Positions 15,221 to 23,369 of a stretch of 24,084 bases of DNA are shown in pieces (position 1 is the first letter of the stretch; each line of letters starts with the position of its first letter). The notes under the pieces are model-generated. The model was not told where the DNA came from, ran no database searches, and worked only from the letters and a program-made list of their open reading frames with translations. A program made the translations under genes and the position numbers. Origin of the DNA: an uncultured bacterium (GTDB taxonomy: Bacteria; Desulfobacterota; Desulfovibrionia; Desulfovibrionales; Desulfovibrionaceae); the NCBI GenBank assembly GCA_905214305.1, contig CAJMLK010000041.1, forward strand, positions 1 to 24,084, written 5' to 3'.

Positions 15221-16351
15221 CTATTCAAGGACGATGCTGTGGTCGAGTTCCACAAACTTGCCGTCTTTGACCTGATAGATGGAAAGAGCCATACCGGCGG
15301 CATCGCCGGTCTTGCTGAAGGTCAGGGTTCCCAGCGGGGTGTCCACGGGCGCGCTGCGCAGGGCTTCTACAACCTTGGGCGTGTCGGTGCTGCCAGCCTT
15401 TTCAATGGCATTGATCAGAGCCTGGGTGGCGGCATAGCCGTTGTAGTAGAACGAGCCGGGGTCCTTGCCGAACATTTTTACGTGGCCGTCACGGGCGGCC
15501 TTGTAAGCGGGCAGGTTGCTGGTGTCTTTGGGGTAGGAGGAGTATACGCCTTCGCTGGCCTTGCCGGCCATCTTGATGAAGGCTTCGTCCATGAGGCCGT
15601 CAGGGCCGAGCAGGGCGGTGGTCACGCGGTCGCGGCGCATCTGCTGCAGCAGCTTGGAGGCCGTGGGCTGGTAGCCGCCGAAAACCACGATGTCGGGCTG
15701 TTCGCGCTTGAGCTTGCGCACAACGGCGGAAAAGTCCACGGCATCGGGAGTAATGGCTTCAAACAGAACGGTTTTTACACCGGCCTTTTCGAGGTGCTCA
15801 CGGTTATTGTCCACAAAGCCCTTGCCGTAGTCGCCGTTATCATGCAGGTAGGCGACCTTTTTGACCTTGAGGTTGTTGACCATGAAGTCGCTGGTCAGTC
15901 TGGCCTGGGCCTTGTCGTTGGCAATGGTGCGGAAGAAATAGGGATTGCTGCCACCTTCCGTGAGGCCGGGGGTGGTAGCGGAAGGAGACATGCTCACGAT
16001 CTTGGCGTCGGTATACAGGGGCAGAGTCGCCTTGGTGGCGCCGGAGCAGATATGCCCCATGACCACGGCGACCTTGTCGGAAATGAGCTTGGTGGCTGCG
16101 TTGGTAGCCAGCTCGGGCTTGCATTGGTCGTCCTGGGCCACCAGTTCAATCTGCTTGCCGAGCACGCCGCCCTTGGCGTTAATATCGGCAATGACCACCT
16201 TGGCAGCGTTTAGGCTGGGTACGCCGTAGGAGGCCAAATCGCCGGAGTGAGCACCGGCGACACCGATTTTGATGGTGTCTTCCGCCCGAGCGGGGGCGGC
16301 CAGCGCCGCGCAGAGTGCCATTGCCGCAAGCAAGGTTATACCTTTTTTCAT
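15221..16351 (-). CDS. livK: Periplasmic branched-chain amino acid-binding protein LivK
   Basis: This 376-residue protein captures amino acids in the periplasm and delivers them to LivHMGF. A signal peptide is clear (MKKGITLLAAMALCAALAAPARA|EDT). The mature part is a type I periplasmic-binding fold: IKIGVAGAHSGDLASYG, AAKVVIADINAKGGVLGK, LVAQDDQCKPELATNAATKLI, GHICSGATKATLPLY, and the central SPSATTPGLTEGG ligand-contact loop. Two cysteines (DQCKPE and HICSG) match the conserved disulfide of LIV-binding proteins. A strong GGAGGGG site lies three bases before the ATG. It is the first gene of the operon. Confidence 0.95.
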   Translation of the reverse strand: MKKGITLLAAMALCAALAAPARAEDTIKIGVAGAHSGDLASYGVPSLNAAKVVIADINAKGGVLGKQIELVAQDDQCKPELATNAATKLISDKVAVVMGHICSGATKATLPLYTDAKIVSMSPSATTPGLTEGGSNPYFFRTIANDKAQARLTSDFMVNNLKVKKVAYLHDNGDYGKGFVDNNREHLEKAGVKTVLFEAITPDAVDFSAVVRKLKREQPDIVVFGGYQPTASKLLQQMRRDRVTTALLGPDGLMDEAFIKMAGKASEGVYSSYPKDTSNLPAYKAARDGHVKMFGKDPGSFYYNGYAATQALINAIEKAGSTDTPKVVEALRSAPVDTPLGTLTFSKTGDAAGMALSIYQVKDGKFVELDHSIVLE

Positions 16352-16413
16352 CAGCCCCTCCTACGAGAAAATTGTCGCGCGCATTTTGCGCTTCAAAATG
16401 GATGAAGACCTCT

Positions 16414-16442
16414 CTATTGCCTTATTGCGAGCGGCCTGTCAA
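16414..16442 (-). promoter_or_regulatory. Possible liv operon promoter
   Basis: On the minus strand, TTGACA (16437-16442) is followed 17 bases later by CAATAG (16414-16419), a poor -10 match. A second TTGACA lies 19 bases further upstream. A GCGCATTTTGCGC palindrome at about 16379-16391 lies between this site and livK, where an operator could be. Confidence 0.35.
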
Positions 16443-16508
16443 TGCGCGGTTGCCGCGTCTGTCAAGTCCCGGACGGCAAAAGATGCGCTGTTTTCGGGTC
16501 CAATGACA

Positions 16509-16547
16509 GGGGCGGCCCGGATGATGCAGATTCATCCGGGCCGCCCC
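16509..16547. terminator. 16-bp perfect hairpin after der
   Basis: GGGGCGGCCCGGATGA and its exact reverse complement are separated by seven bases. The hairpin lies 50 bases after the der stop and about 160 bases before livK. There is no T-run on the minus strand, so it is not a classical intrinsic terminator. It could still block RNA polymerase or protect the der mRNA end. Its position between two operons supports a transcript boundary. Confidence 0.65.
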
Positions 16548-16596
16548 ATGAAAAACGTTTTGAGGATACCTTGTGGCAAACGCCTGCGGTGGTGGT

Positions 16597-17961
16597 CTAC
16601 TTGTCTTTTTTCTTGTGGCTTGAGCGAAGGTGCAGGCGCATGGGCGCATGAACGATGCCAAAGGTTTTTCTCAGCGCGCGTTCGAGATAGCGGGCGTAGC
16701 TTTCCGGCACGCGCGTGGCGTCGCTCACAAAAAACACAAAGGTCGGCGGCTCGGATTCAGCCTGGGTGAGATAGAAGAATTTGGCCCGCGCCCTTTTGAC
16801 CACAGGGGGCTGGTGGCGGGTAAGCACTTCTTCCATGGCCCTGTTGAGGCGTCCCGTGGGGATGCGGATGCTGCATTCCTCATGGATGCGCTGTGCAAGG
16901 GGCAGTATTTTATCCAGGTCTTTGCCGCTGAGGGCAGAAACAGGCATGACCGGCACATGAGGGCAGAATGCCAGCATCTGGCTGACATTCTTTTTCAGCT
17001 GGTCCAGTGCGTGCCGGGGGGCCAGATCGCATTTGTTGATCAAGACCATGAACGGCGTTTTACGGGTATTGAGCATGTCCATGAGGCGCTTGTCCTGCTG
17101 GCTCACGCCTTCGGCCGCATCCAGGGTCAGGAGGGTCACGTCCGCCTTGGTGCTGGACTTGATGGCCGAGTTCACAGAGTACTTTTCTACACTGTCCGTA
17201 ATTTTGGTGCGCCGCCGAACACCGGCCGTGTCTACAAAGACATAGTCCTTGCCATTGCGGCTGAAGCGCACGTCAACGCTGTCACGGGTTGTGCCCGCCA
17301 CATCGGAAACGATCATGCGGTCTTCTCCGGAAAGCGCATTGATAAGCGAAGACTTGCCCGCATTGGGGCGGCCCAGCATTGCCAGACGCAGGGTCGGGGG
17401 AGCAGGCGGCTCTTCGGAAGCTTCATCGGGCAGCAGGTCAACCAGGTCTTCCACAAGGGCGCGGATGTTGTGCCCGTGCTCGGCAGAGACTGCCAGCAGA
17501 GGAAAGCCCAGTACGTGAAATTCCGCCAGCTGTTCATCTTCGCGCTCGGCCCCGTCTACCTTGTTGACCACGCAGATGGTGGGCAGACCCTTGCGGCGCA
17601 CGTGGGCGGCCAGATGTTCGTCCAGCGGCAGCAAGCCATCGCGTCCGTCCACCACAAAGGCTACAGCCGCAGCGTCTTTCATGGCAGTTTCGGTCTGGTC
17701 GAGAATGTCCTGCTCGAATCCGCGGATGCCTTCCGGCCCTTCAACAACCATGGCGTGGGCATCAAGTGTGATGCCGCCAGTGTCCACAATGCCGAAGACC
17801 GGCATGCCGTTACGGCGCACCACGCCTTCCATGCGGTCGCGGGTGACCCCCGGACGGTCGTGGGTGATGGCGCGATTGCTGCGGATAAGGCGGTTGAACA
17901 GGGTGGATTTGCCCACATTGGGGCGTCCCACGAGAATGATGCGGGGCAGAGTGTCAGCCAT
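16597..17961 (-). CDS. der: Ribosome-assembly GTPase Der (EngA)
   Basis: This 454-residue protein has two GTPase domains in tandem and a C-terminal KH-like domain, needed for maturation of the 50S ribosomal subunit. Domain 1 shows GRPNVGKST (12-20), DTGG and NKVD. Domain 2 shows GRPNAGKSS, DTAGVRRR and NKCD. The C-terminus contains GRLNRAMEEVLTRHQPP and the usual basic tail (SSHKKKDK). ATG 17961 (MADTLPRIILVGRPN) is chosen because a TTG 10 codons upstream would add residues not typical of the family. It is the last gene of a run shared with rluA. Der is essential in most bacteria. Confidence 0.95.
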   Translation of the reverse strand: MADTLPRIILVGRPNVGKSTLFNRLIRSNRAITHDRPGVTRDRMEGVVRRNGMPVFGIVDTGGITLDAHAMVVEGPEGIRGFEQDILDQTETAMKDAAAVAFVVDGRDGLLPLDEHLAAHVRRKGLPTICVVNKVDGAEREDEQLAEFHVLGFPLLAVSAEHGHNIRALVEDLVDLLPDEASEEPPAPPTLRLAMLGRPNAGKSSLINALSGEDRMIVSDVAGTTRDSVDVRFSRNGKDYVFVDTAGVRRRTKITDSVEKYSVNSAIKSSTKADVTLLTLDAAEGVSQQDKRLMDMLNTRKTPFMVLINKCDLAPRHALDQLKKNVSQMLAFCPHVPVMPVSALSGKDLDKILPLAQRIHEECSIRIPTGRLNRAMEEVLTRHQPPVVKRARAKFFYLTQAESEPPTFVFFVSDATRVPESYARYLERALRKTFGIVHAPMRLHLRSSHKKKDK

Positions 17962-18041
17962 GGCGGTAACCTTGTTGCGTCCCTGACGCAAGGCAGCGTG
18001 CTCTCGCGGGGCGCTTTTTGAAAGGCCCGCCAGTGCGGACC

Positions 18042-19118
18042 CTAATGTAAAAGAGAAATTGTAGCAGCATCTTCTCCCAATGGGAAGGCCCCATCAGGGC
18101 AGGCAGGCGGCTGGCAAGCGGGCGCGTCACACTCGATGCCCGCAGGCAGGGCCGTCAGCGCGCGTGGGCCGCTCCAGGCAGGAAGACAGGTAAAAGCCGG
18201 GCCTTCGGGCAATGCGATGCGCAGCGAGTGCAGATACAGCATTGCCCCTGCGCGGGCCTGCCCGTATTTGGCGTCGCCGAGCACGGGATGTCCCAGGCTC
18301 GAAAGCTGCACCCGTATCTGGTGTGTACGGCCCGTGAGCAGGCGCACCTGCACAAGACTTGCCCTGTCGTCGACGCTCAGGGCGCGTACAAGGCAAAGAG
18401 CCTCTTTGGCATCCGGGGCGGTGGCCCCTACAGGTCGTACTCGCTCAAAGCCGTCCACGGCTTCCTTGCGCAAAAAATGTCGTACGAGGCAGGTTTGCTC
18501 GTGGGGCCAGCGTCCGGCTACCCACGCCACATATTCCTTGTGCACCGTATTGGCGCGCAGCGCCCGCTGCGCTTCATCAAGGGCGGCGTATGAGGCGGCC
18601 ACCAGAATGACCCCCGAAGTTCCCCGGTCCAGCCGGTGTACAGGGGTCGGCATAAAGCTGGCCCGGGCAAAATGGCAGGACAGGCGGGTGGTCAGACTGT
18701 CTTCGTGCCCGGTTCCCGGATGGACGGGCAGCCCCGCAGGCTTGTCAAACGCCCAAAGATAGCCGGACTTTCCAACAAGCGGAGGGAGCGGGGGGCCGTC
18801 TTCGGCGGCATCATCCGTGCGCTGTCCCCTGCTTTCCGGAACAGGCGAGGCAGAATCGCACTGCGCGGCCATCTTCATGGCAAAAGGCGGCAGACGAACC
18901 GCATCACCGGTCTGTACGCGGGAAAAAGGTTTGCAACGACTGCCGTTGATTCTGACCTGACCTGTGCGCACCCAACGGTGCAGCATGGCCTGAGGCAGAT
19001 TCAGGCGACGTTGCAGGAACTGAAGTAGCTTCTGGCCGCTCTCGGGCTCCTGAACAACGGGAATTTCCGTCACTGAAGCGCCGGGGGCCTGCGTAGGGGG
19101 AGGGTTATCTTCGGACAT
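18042..19118 (-). CDS. RluA-family pseudouridine synthase
   Basis: This 358-residue enzyme converts uridine to pseudouridine in rRNA or tRNA. It has an N-terminal S4-like RNA-binding segment (LLQFLQRRLNLPQAMLHRWVRTGQVRINGSR, about 31-61). A Ser/Pro/Asp-rich linker (about 85-115) is followed by the catalytic domain, with WAFDKPAGLPVHPG, HRLDRGTSG (161-169, catalytic D164) and LLTGRTHQIRVQLSSLGHPVLGDAKYG. The usual HRLDKDTSG has Arg-Gly in place of Lys-Asp. RluC and RluD cannot be told apart, so no symbol is given. The start at MSEDN follows the cyclase stop by 32 bases, with a CAAAGTACTTTG palindrome just before it and no good Shine-Dalgarno sequence. Confidence 0.9.
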   Translation of the reverse strand: MSEDNPPPTQAPGASVTEIPVVQEPESGQKLLQFLQRRLNLPQAMLHRWVRTGQVRINGSRCKPFSRVQTGDAVRLPPFAMKMAAQCDSASPVPESRGQRTDDAAEDGPPLPPLVGKSGYLWAFDKPAGLPVHPGTGHEDSLTTRLSCHFARASFMPTPVHRLDRGTSGVILVAASYAALDEAQRALRANTVHKEYVAWVAGRWPHEQTCLVRHFLRKEAVDGFERVRPVGATAPDAKEALCLVRALSVDDRASLVQVRLLTGRTHQIRVQLSSLGHPVLGDAKYGQARAGAMLYLHSLRIALPEGPAFTCLPAWSGPRALTALPAGIECDAPACQPPACPDGAFPLGEDAATISLLH

Positions 19119-19150
19119 GCAAAGTACTTTGGACCAAAGAACGGTCCACG

Positions 19151-20557
19151 TCAAGAGTCGTTGTGCGAGGGTGACATCCTGCAGCGGCTGTCATCGAGCA
19201 GAACCGCTTTGCCGGTGTGCTTCTCTATCCAGTTTTTGATGCGCAGGCGCCACTTGGGGCTGTTTTCACGCTTGACGGCCAGCATGTTGCGGTCAGCCTC
19301 CGAAAGAGCCTGCGCCAGGGTCGTGTTCATGTCCTGCGCGCATGCGCCCCCCACCGACATGTGGGTAGGCACGTGGTCTTCGCTGATGTTGCTGGCGTCA
19401 AAGGCATCCCTGATCCTCTGTATGAGCTGGTCAAGGCCTTCGCTGGCGCAGCCCGGCACAATGGCGGCAAATTCATCGCCGCCCATGCGGGCGATGCAGT
19501 CGGCGGAATTGAGGCTGTTGCGCAGTATGGCGGCTGCCCGGCAGAGCATCTCGCTGCCTTCGTTGTGGCCCATATGGTCGTTGACCAGCTTCAGGCCGTC
19601 CATGTCAGCGATGATGATGCTGACAGGCCGCATTTGCTGCCGCTCAAGCTTGTCGACAGTCATGCCGTAATAGGTACGGCTGCGCAGCCCCGTAAGAGCG
19701 TCGTTGCGCACAAGGTCTTCAAGCCGCGCCCGGTCACCCTGACTGGCGGTGACATCCGTGTGCAGGCCCACCACGCGGATGGCCTTGCCGTGTTCATCAC
19801 GATGGGTCACATAGCCCCGGCTGAGAATCCAGGCCCAGGTTCCATCGCCACGGCGCATCCGGTAGGTACATTCAAAACTGTCACCCAGATTGGGATCATT
19901 GATGAATTCAATCTGCATGGGAACAATGTTTTCATAGTCGTCCGGGTGGACCTTGCTGGTCCAGGACGTGGACAGGGGGGGGAATTCGTCGCTGGTATAG
20001 CCAAGCATGTCGAGGTAGCGGGGGCTGAAGTAGATGGCATTGGTGCTGGGGTTCCAGTCCCACAGGCCATCACTGGCAGCATTGAGCGCCAGCATGAGGC
20101 GGCTTGTATCGTTGCGGGTCGTGGAGGGCGCCGTGATCTCGGCCAGGGTTCGGGGGGGCGGATGGGCGGGGCGCGCGGCCCTGTCGGCAGCGGGGCGCTG
20201 CTTTTCCAGCGCGACGTTGCACCCGGTGACCAGTGTGGCACGGCCGAAAACATCGCGCCGCAAGACCAGTATCTGTGAGCGTACCCAAAAATCGTCAAAG
20301 GGATAAAAAACTTCAAGGTGCGGCCCGTGGGAGCCATTGAGCGCTGTTTCCATCGACTCAAGAAGCGGGGCCAGACTTTCAAGGGGGCAATGCTCCAGAT
20401 AGTCTTTCATGCTGCGCGGCGGGTTGTCTTCCAGATGCAGCTGTTCACGCGCGCCGACACTCATGAAAAGCCTGTCAGATGCCGTGTGCCATTCCCAGAC
20501 CGGATCGCGTGATTCGAGCTGTAGATATTCTGGCAGGATGCTTGATTTGTTCGGCAT
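19151..20557 (-). CDS. PAS-domain diguanylate cyclase (GGDEF)
   Basis: This 468-residue cytoplasmic signalling enzyme is expected to make cyclic di-GMP from two GTP. No membrane helix or signal peptide is present. An N-terminal degenerate PAS-like segment (WEWHTASDRLFMS, about 21-115) precedes a standard PAS/PAC sensor (about 153-272: GLWDWNPSTNAIYFSPRYLDMLGY, RMRRGDGTWAWILSRGY, VVGLHTDVT). The GGDEF domain starts at DALTGL (286-291), with an intact active site MGGDEF (GGDEF at 359-363) and IIADMDGLKLVND. The allosteric I-site RxxD is replaced by NSAD (350-353), so normal product inhibition may be absent. It is first in a row with rluA and der; what the PAS domain senses is unknown. Confidence 0.92.
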   Translation of the reverse strand: MPNKSSILPEYLQLESRDPVWEWHTASDRLFMSVGAREQLHLEDNPPRSMKDYLEHCPLESLAPLLESMETALNGSHGPHLEVFYPFDDFWVRSQILVLRRDVFGRATLVTGCNVALEKQRPAADRAARPAHPPPRTLAEITAPSTTRNDTSRLMLALNAASDGLWDWNPSTNAIYFSPRYLDMLGYTSDEFPPLSTSWTSKVHPDDYENIVPMQIEFINDPNLGDSFECTYRMRRGDGTWAWILSRGYVTHRDEHGKAIRVVGLHTDVTASQGDRARLEDLVRNDALTGLRSRTYYGMTVDKLERQQMRPVSIIIADMDGLKLVNDHMGHNEGSEMLCRAAAILRNSLNSADCIARMGGDEFAAIVPGCASEGLDQLIQRIRDAFDASNISEDHVPTHMSVGGACAQDMNTTLAQALSEADRNMLAVKRENSPKWRLRIKNWIEKHTGKAVLLDDSRCRMSPSHNDS

Positions 20558-20858
20558 AAAATTTTCAACCGTACATTATTGCAAAAGATATGTGGAATGA
20601 AGGCAGGATTGGTTGGCGAGAGCTTGCCGTTTTGCATGGGGCATGCAGGAAAAACAGCAACGTGTTCAGGATAATGGATATACGAATATAAATCCAGTAT
20701 TCCTGAGTCCGCGTGGCGAAAAAAGGCGGCATGAACTGGAGGCGGACGAGGGGCGCGTGAGGCTTTATTGCGTCTCGTCAAAGATATGGGTCGGGCTAGA
20801 TATCATCAGGCTGATGCCGTTGCCGGAGCCGTGATGACGGCAGGGCAAACAGTCCCGT
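20558..20858. other. 301-base intergenic region between cbiO and the cyclase gene
   Basis: I see no gene in it. It holds an AT-rich stretch (about 20660-20700) with TATATT-like and TATCCT-like hexamers on the minus strand that could form the cyclase promoter, though no clear -35 and -10 pair. Short inverted repeats (CATCAG/CTGATG near 20804 and GCCGT/ACGGC near 20820-20850) lie after cbiO without a T-run. No riboswitch signature such as a B12 box was recognised. Confidence 0.5.
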
Positions 20859-21611
20859 TTAAGGCATATGGGCATGCGGCTCGTTGCCAAGCGGGTGCGC
20901 ATGTGTGTGGGCATGGGTAAAGTCCGGGGCATCGGCGTTCAGACGCCCCTTGTCCAGCGTGAGGTAGGTGGAAGAAACCTGCGCCAGAAAATCCCAGTCG
21001 TGGGAGATGGTTATACGGGCAGTATCAAGCCCGCGCAAAACATCGGTAATGTGCTGGCGCGCCTCGCTGTCCAGCCCGTTGGTCGGTTCGTCCAGCAGCA
21101 GGGCTTCCGGATGCATGGCCAGCACGGCAGCGAGAGAAACCAGTTTTTTTTCGCCGCCGGAAAGCCTGTGCGTCAGTCGGTTTTCAAAGCCGTCAAGACC
21201 AATATGCCGCAGGGTTTCAAGCGCGCGCTGCCGGGCTTCTTCCGGCGAAAAACCCAGATTCAGCGGTCCAAAGGCCACATCTTCAAGCACCGAAGGGAAA
21301 AAAAGCTGGTCTTCGGCGTGCTGAAGCACAAAGCCCACGGCGCAACGAAGATGATAAAAGTCTTTTTCGGCCTGCAGCGTGCGCCCGTGAAAGCGCACAG
21401 TGCCCTGCTGCGGGCGCGACAGGCCGGTGATGCAGCGGAAAAGCGTTGTTTTTCCACTGCCGTTGGGACCGTAAAAGCCCACGTGCTGCCCCGGCATGAG
21501 GGCCAGATCAACGCCATTGAGCACCGCATGGCGCTGTCCATCGCGCTCATAGCTGAAGTGGACGTTTTCCAGAGCAAAGATGGCGCGTGTCGTATCCGCA
21601 GTATCAGCCAT
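20859..21611 (-). CDS. cbiO: ECF-type nickel/cobalt transporter ATPase (CbiO/NikO) with His-rich tail
   Basis: This 250-residue ATPase is the energy-coupling part of the metal importer. It has Walker A GPNGSGKTT (48-56), the Q-loop FVLQHAEDQLFFPSVLEDVAFGP (typical of ECF ATPases), signature LSGGEKK (150-156), Walker B LLLDEP (171-176) and switch histidine H204 (TISHDWDF). The last 18 residues hold six histidines (233, 235, 237, 239, 246, 248) in HAHTHAHP and PHAHMP, a likely metal-binding tail. The ATG overlaps the cbiQ stop by eight bases. Whether the system prefers Ni or Co cannot be told from this gene. Confidence 0.93.
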   Translation of the reverse strand: MADTADTTRAIFALENVHFSYERDGQRHAVLNGVDLALMPGQHVGFYGPNGSGKTTLFRCITGLSRPQQGTVRFHGRTLQAEKDFYHLRCAVGFVLQHAEDQLFFPSVLEDVAFGPLNLGFSPEEARQRALETLRHIGLDGFENRLTHRLSGGEKKLVSLAAVLAMHPEALLLDEPTNGLDSEARQHITDVLRGLDTARITISHDWDFLAQVSSTYLTLDKGRLNADAPDFTHAHTHAHPLGNEPHAHMP

Positions 21612-22365
21612 AAAGAGTATCCCTGTATTCTACGGCCACGATGCCCGTAAGGCAGAGCAGCACAAATACGACAAACAGCACGTCCAGAGGACGGGCCTTG
21701 AACATCGCCACTGAATGGAATTGCCCTGAAAATCCACGAAGCAGCATGGCCTCGCGAACGCGCAGGGAGCGTTCATAGCTGCGCACCAGCAAAAGTCCCA
21801 GCAGTGACGCCAGTGTGCGGTAGGTGTGCATGTCGCTTTTGGGGCGAAAGCCCCGCAGGCGGGCGGCCACGCTCAGGCTTTGCCACTGTTGCGCGATAAC
21901 ATGCACATACCGCGCCGTGAACAGGAAAAGAAAGACCAGTTTGCGCGGGCAGTGCAGGCATTCAAGGGCGCGCCCGGCAGTGGTGGTGTTCATGCTGGCA
22001 ACCAGCGCCAGAAAAATGCACACAATGGCATTGGACTTGATGCTCACCAGCAGGGCCAGATGCAGCCCTTCCGCGCTGACGCTGACGGGACCCCAGCTGA
22101 AGACTTCGCGTCCCGGCATGGTAATGGGCGTGACACACCACAGAAAAGCCACAAAAATATTGACCACAGCCAGACGGCGCAAGAGCGGCAGCAGGGGCGG
22201 TCTGGCAGCAGCCAGCAAGAGCAGACCAAGCGCAAGGCCCAGACAGCATGCAGGCACATCGTGCAGCAGCGAAATGCACAGTGCCGCCAGAGCGGCCGCG
22301 GCCATGCGCACACGCGGGTCCAGACTCTGGATGGCTGAGGGACGTACAAAGGGCTGATCAAACAT
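21604..22365 (-). CDS. cbiQ: ECF-type nickel/cobalt transporter transmembrane protein (CbiQ/NikQ)
   Basis: This 253-residue membrane protein couples the ATPase to the substrate-binding CbiM (T-component). It has about five to six hydrophobic helices and two Ala-Arg-Gly coupling motifs, AARLRGF (about 187-193) and AMLLRGF (about 216-222), which in this family contact the ATPase. LDPRVRMAAAAL at the start and FTARYVHVIAQQW are also family-typical. It starts 16 bases after the accessory subunit and overlaps cbiO by eight bases. Confidence 0.9.
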   Translation of the reverse strand: MFDQPFVRPSAIQSLDPRVRMAAAALAALCISLLHDVPACCLGLALGLLLLAAARPPLLPLLRRLAVVNIFVAFLWCVTPITMPGREVFSWGPVSVSAEGLHLALLVSIKSNAIVCIFLALVASMNTTTAGRALECLHCPRKLVFLFLFTARYVHVIAQQWQSLSVAARLRGFRPKSDMHTYRTLASLLGLLLVRSYERSLRVREAMLLRGFSGQFHSVAMFKARPLDVLFVVFVLLCLTGIVAVEYRDTLYG

Positions 22366-22381
22366 TGCGGACCATGCTGGC

Positions 22382-23179
22382 TTACCTGTGGCGTGAACGA
22401 AAATACAGGGCTATCCCTGCCAAACCCACAAGCCAGCCCATGCCGCCGGCTATTTCACGCAAGCCCGGCCCGTCTTGCCGCATTTCCGCCAGCTGGCGGC
22501 GCAGCGGCGCCAGACGCGATTCCAGCAGGGCGTTGATGCGGGCATCCTGAGCTTCAAGGGCAGCGTCCACGCTGGCACGTATCTCCGCCATGCTGGCCGG
22601 GGACGCGCTGCCCCCTGCCGCCGCAGGCCGGGTCTGTGTGGTGGAAGGCCGCCCGGGAGCGGCCGTGTCCGCAGCTTGTGTGCCGCCCGCAGGGGCTGTT
22701 TTTTCTGGCTGCACGGGAATGCTGTCAGAAGGCGCCGAGGTCTGGGCCAGTTCTTCCGCGTCAAGCTGCCATTCGTTCTGATGCCCCTCGCCTGCATTGA
22801 TGCGAATGCGCAAACCGTGCTTTACGGCCTGAGGCGGTACGTCAAAATGGAACATGCCGTTGGCGTCGGTAAGGCCTTCAAGCAGAACGGCGTTATTGGC
22901 GGCATCATATACGGTAATCTTGCCGTTTTTTACGTTGCTGCCGCCGCTGAAGCCGCACTGCACCATGACCTGGGGGCCTTCAGTCCATGCAAAGATGTTG
23001 ACCCTGTGGGCCAGAGCGGGTGTGCAGGAAAAAAAATACACCACGGCAGCCAGAAGGCAGACAGATAAGGACGTGCAAAGCGACGATGCGCGCCCCTGCA
23101 TGCAAAAAGGCCGACAGGGCGAGCGGTGGGTATCACTTTTTGTGGAATGGAGGCGCGATTTTATATTGCAGTAATACAT
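22382..23179 (-). CDS. Periplasmic accessory subunit of the nickel/cobalt transporter (CbiL/NikL-type)
   Basis: This 265-residue protein probably helps metal delivery to CbiM at the outer face of the membrane. A long N-terminus precedes the signal-like helix LSVCLLAAVVYFFSCTPALA|HRVN. The periplasmic domain HRVNIFAWTEGPQVMVQCGFSGGSNVKNGKITVYD...LLEGLTDANGMFHFDVP...LRIRINAGEGH is the beta-sandwich seen in Nik-type accessory proteins of ECF transporters. Then come a Pro/Thr/Ala-rich linker, a coiled coil (about 208-243) and a C-terminal membrane helix (GGMGWLVGLAGIALYF). ATG 23179 is chosen for its AAGGA site; ATG 23101 would give a shorter signal peptide but has no such site. The name (L or K type) is uncertain. 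Confidence 0.8.
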   Translation of the reverse strand: MYYCNIKSRLHSTKSDTHRSPCRPFCMQGRASSLCTSLSVCLLAAVVYFFSCTPALAHRVNIFAWTEGPQVMVQCGFSGGSNVKNGKITVYDAANNAVLLEGLTDANGMFHFDVPPQAVKHGLRIRINAGEGHQNEWQLDAEELAQTSAPSDSIPVQPEKTAPAGGTQAADTAAPGRPSTTQTRPAAAGGSASPASMAEIRASVDAALEAQDARINALLESRLAPLRRQLAEMRQDGPGLREIAGGMGWLVGLAGIALYFRSRHR

Positions 23180-23369
23180 GTGCAATCCTTTCCGCTCAGA
23201 AATTTTTTGCAAGGCCATCCTGCTGTGCGATTTTTTTCGCGCTATGGCGATCTCGGCAGCGCAGGAGCATGAGTTCGCAGTGCAGTTCAGATCCATCTGT
23301 CTATGCTGCTCCCACACGGCAGGGGGGTAATTTGCTGCGGGCGCATTTCCCAGGGCTGCCTTCTGGCGC

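Noticed and set aside
15239..16213. 324-codon open frame opposite livK
   Set aside because: It is Gly/Val/Ala-rich and lacks a family signature, while livK on the other strand has a signal peptide, a ribosome-binding site and operon context.
16630..18021. 463-codon open frame opposite der
   Set aside because: Der has every GTPase motif on the other strand. The long antisense frame follows from GC-rich third positions.
20613..20834. 73-codon plus-strand frame between cbiO and the cyclase
   Set aside because: It starts at TTG with no ribosome-binding site, has no recognisable motif and stands alone.
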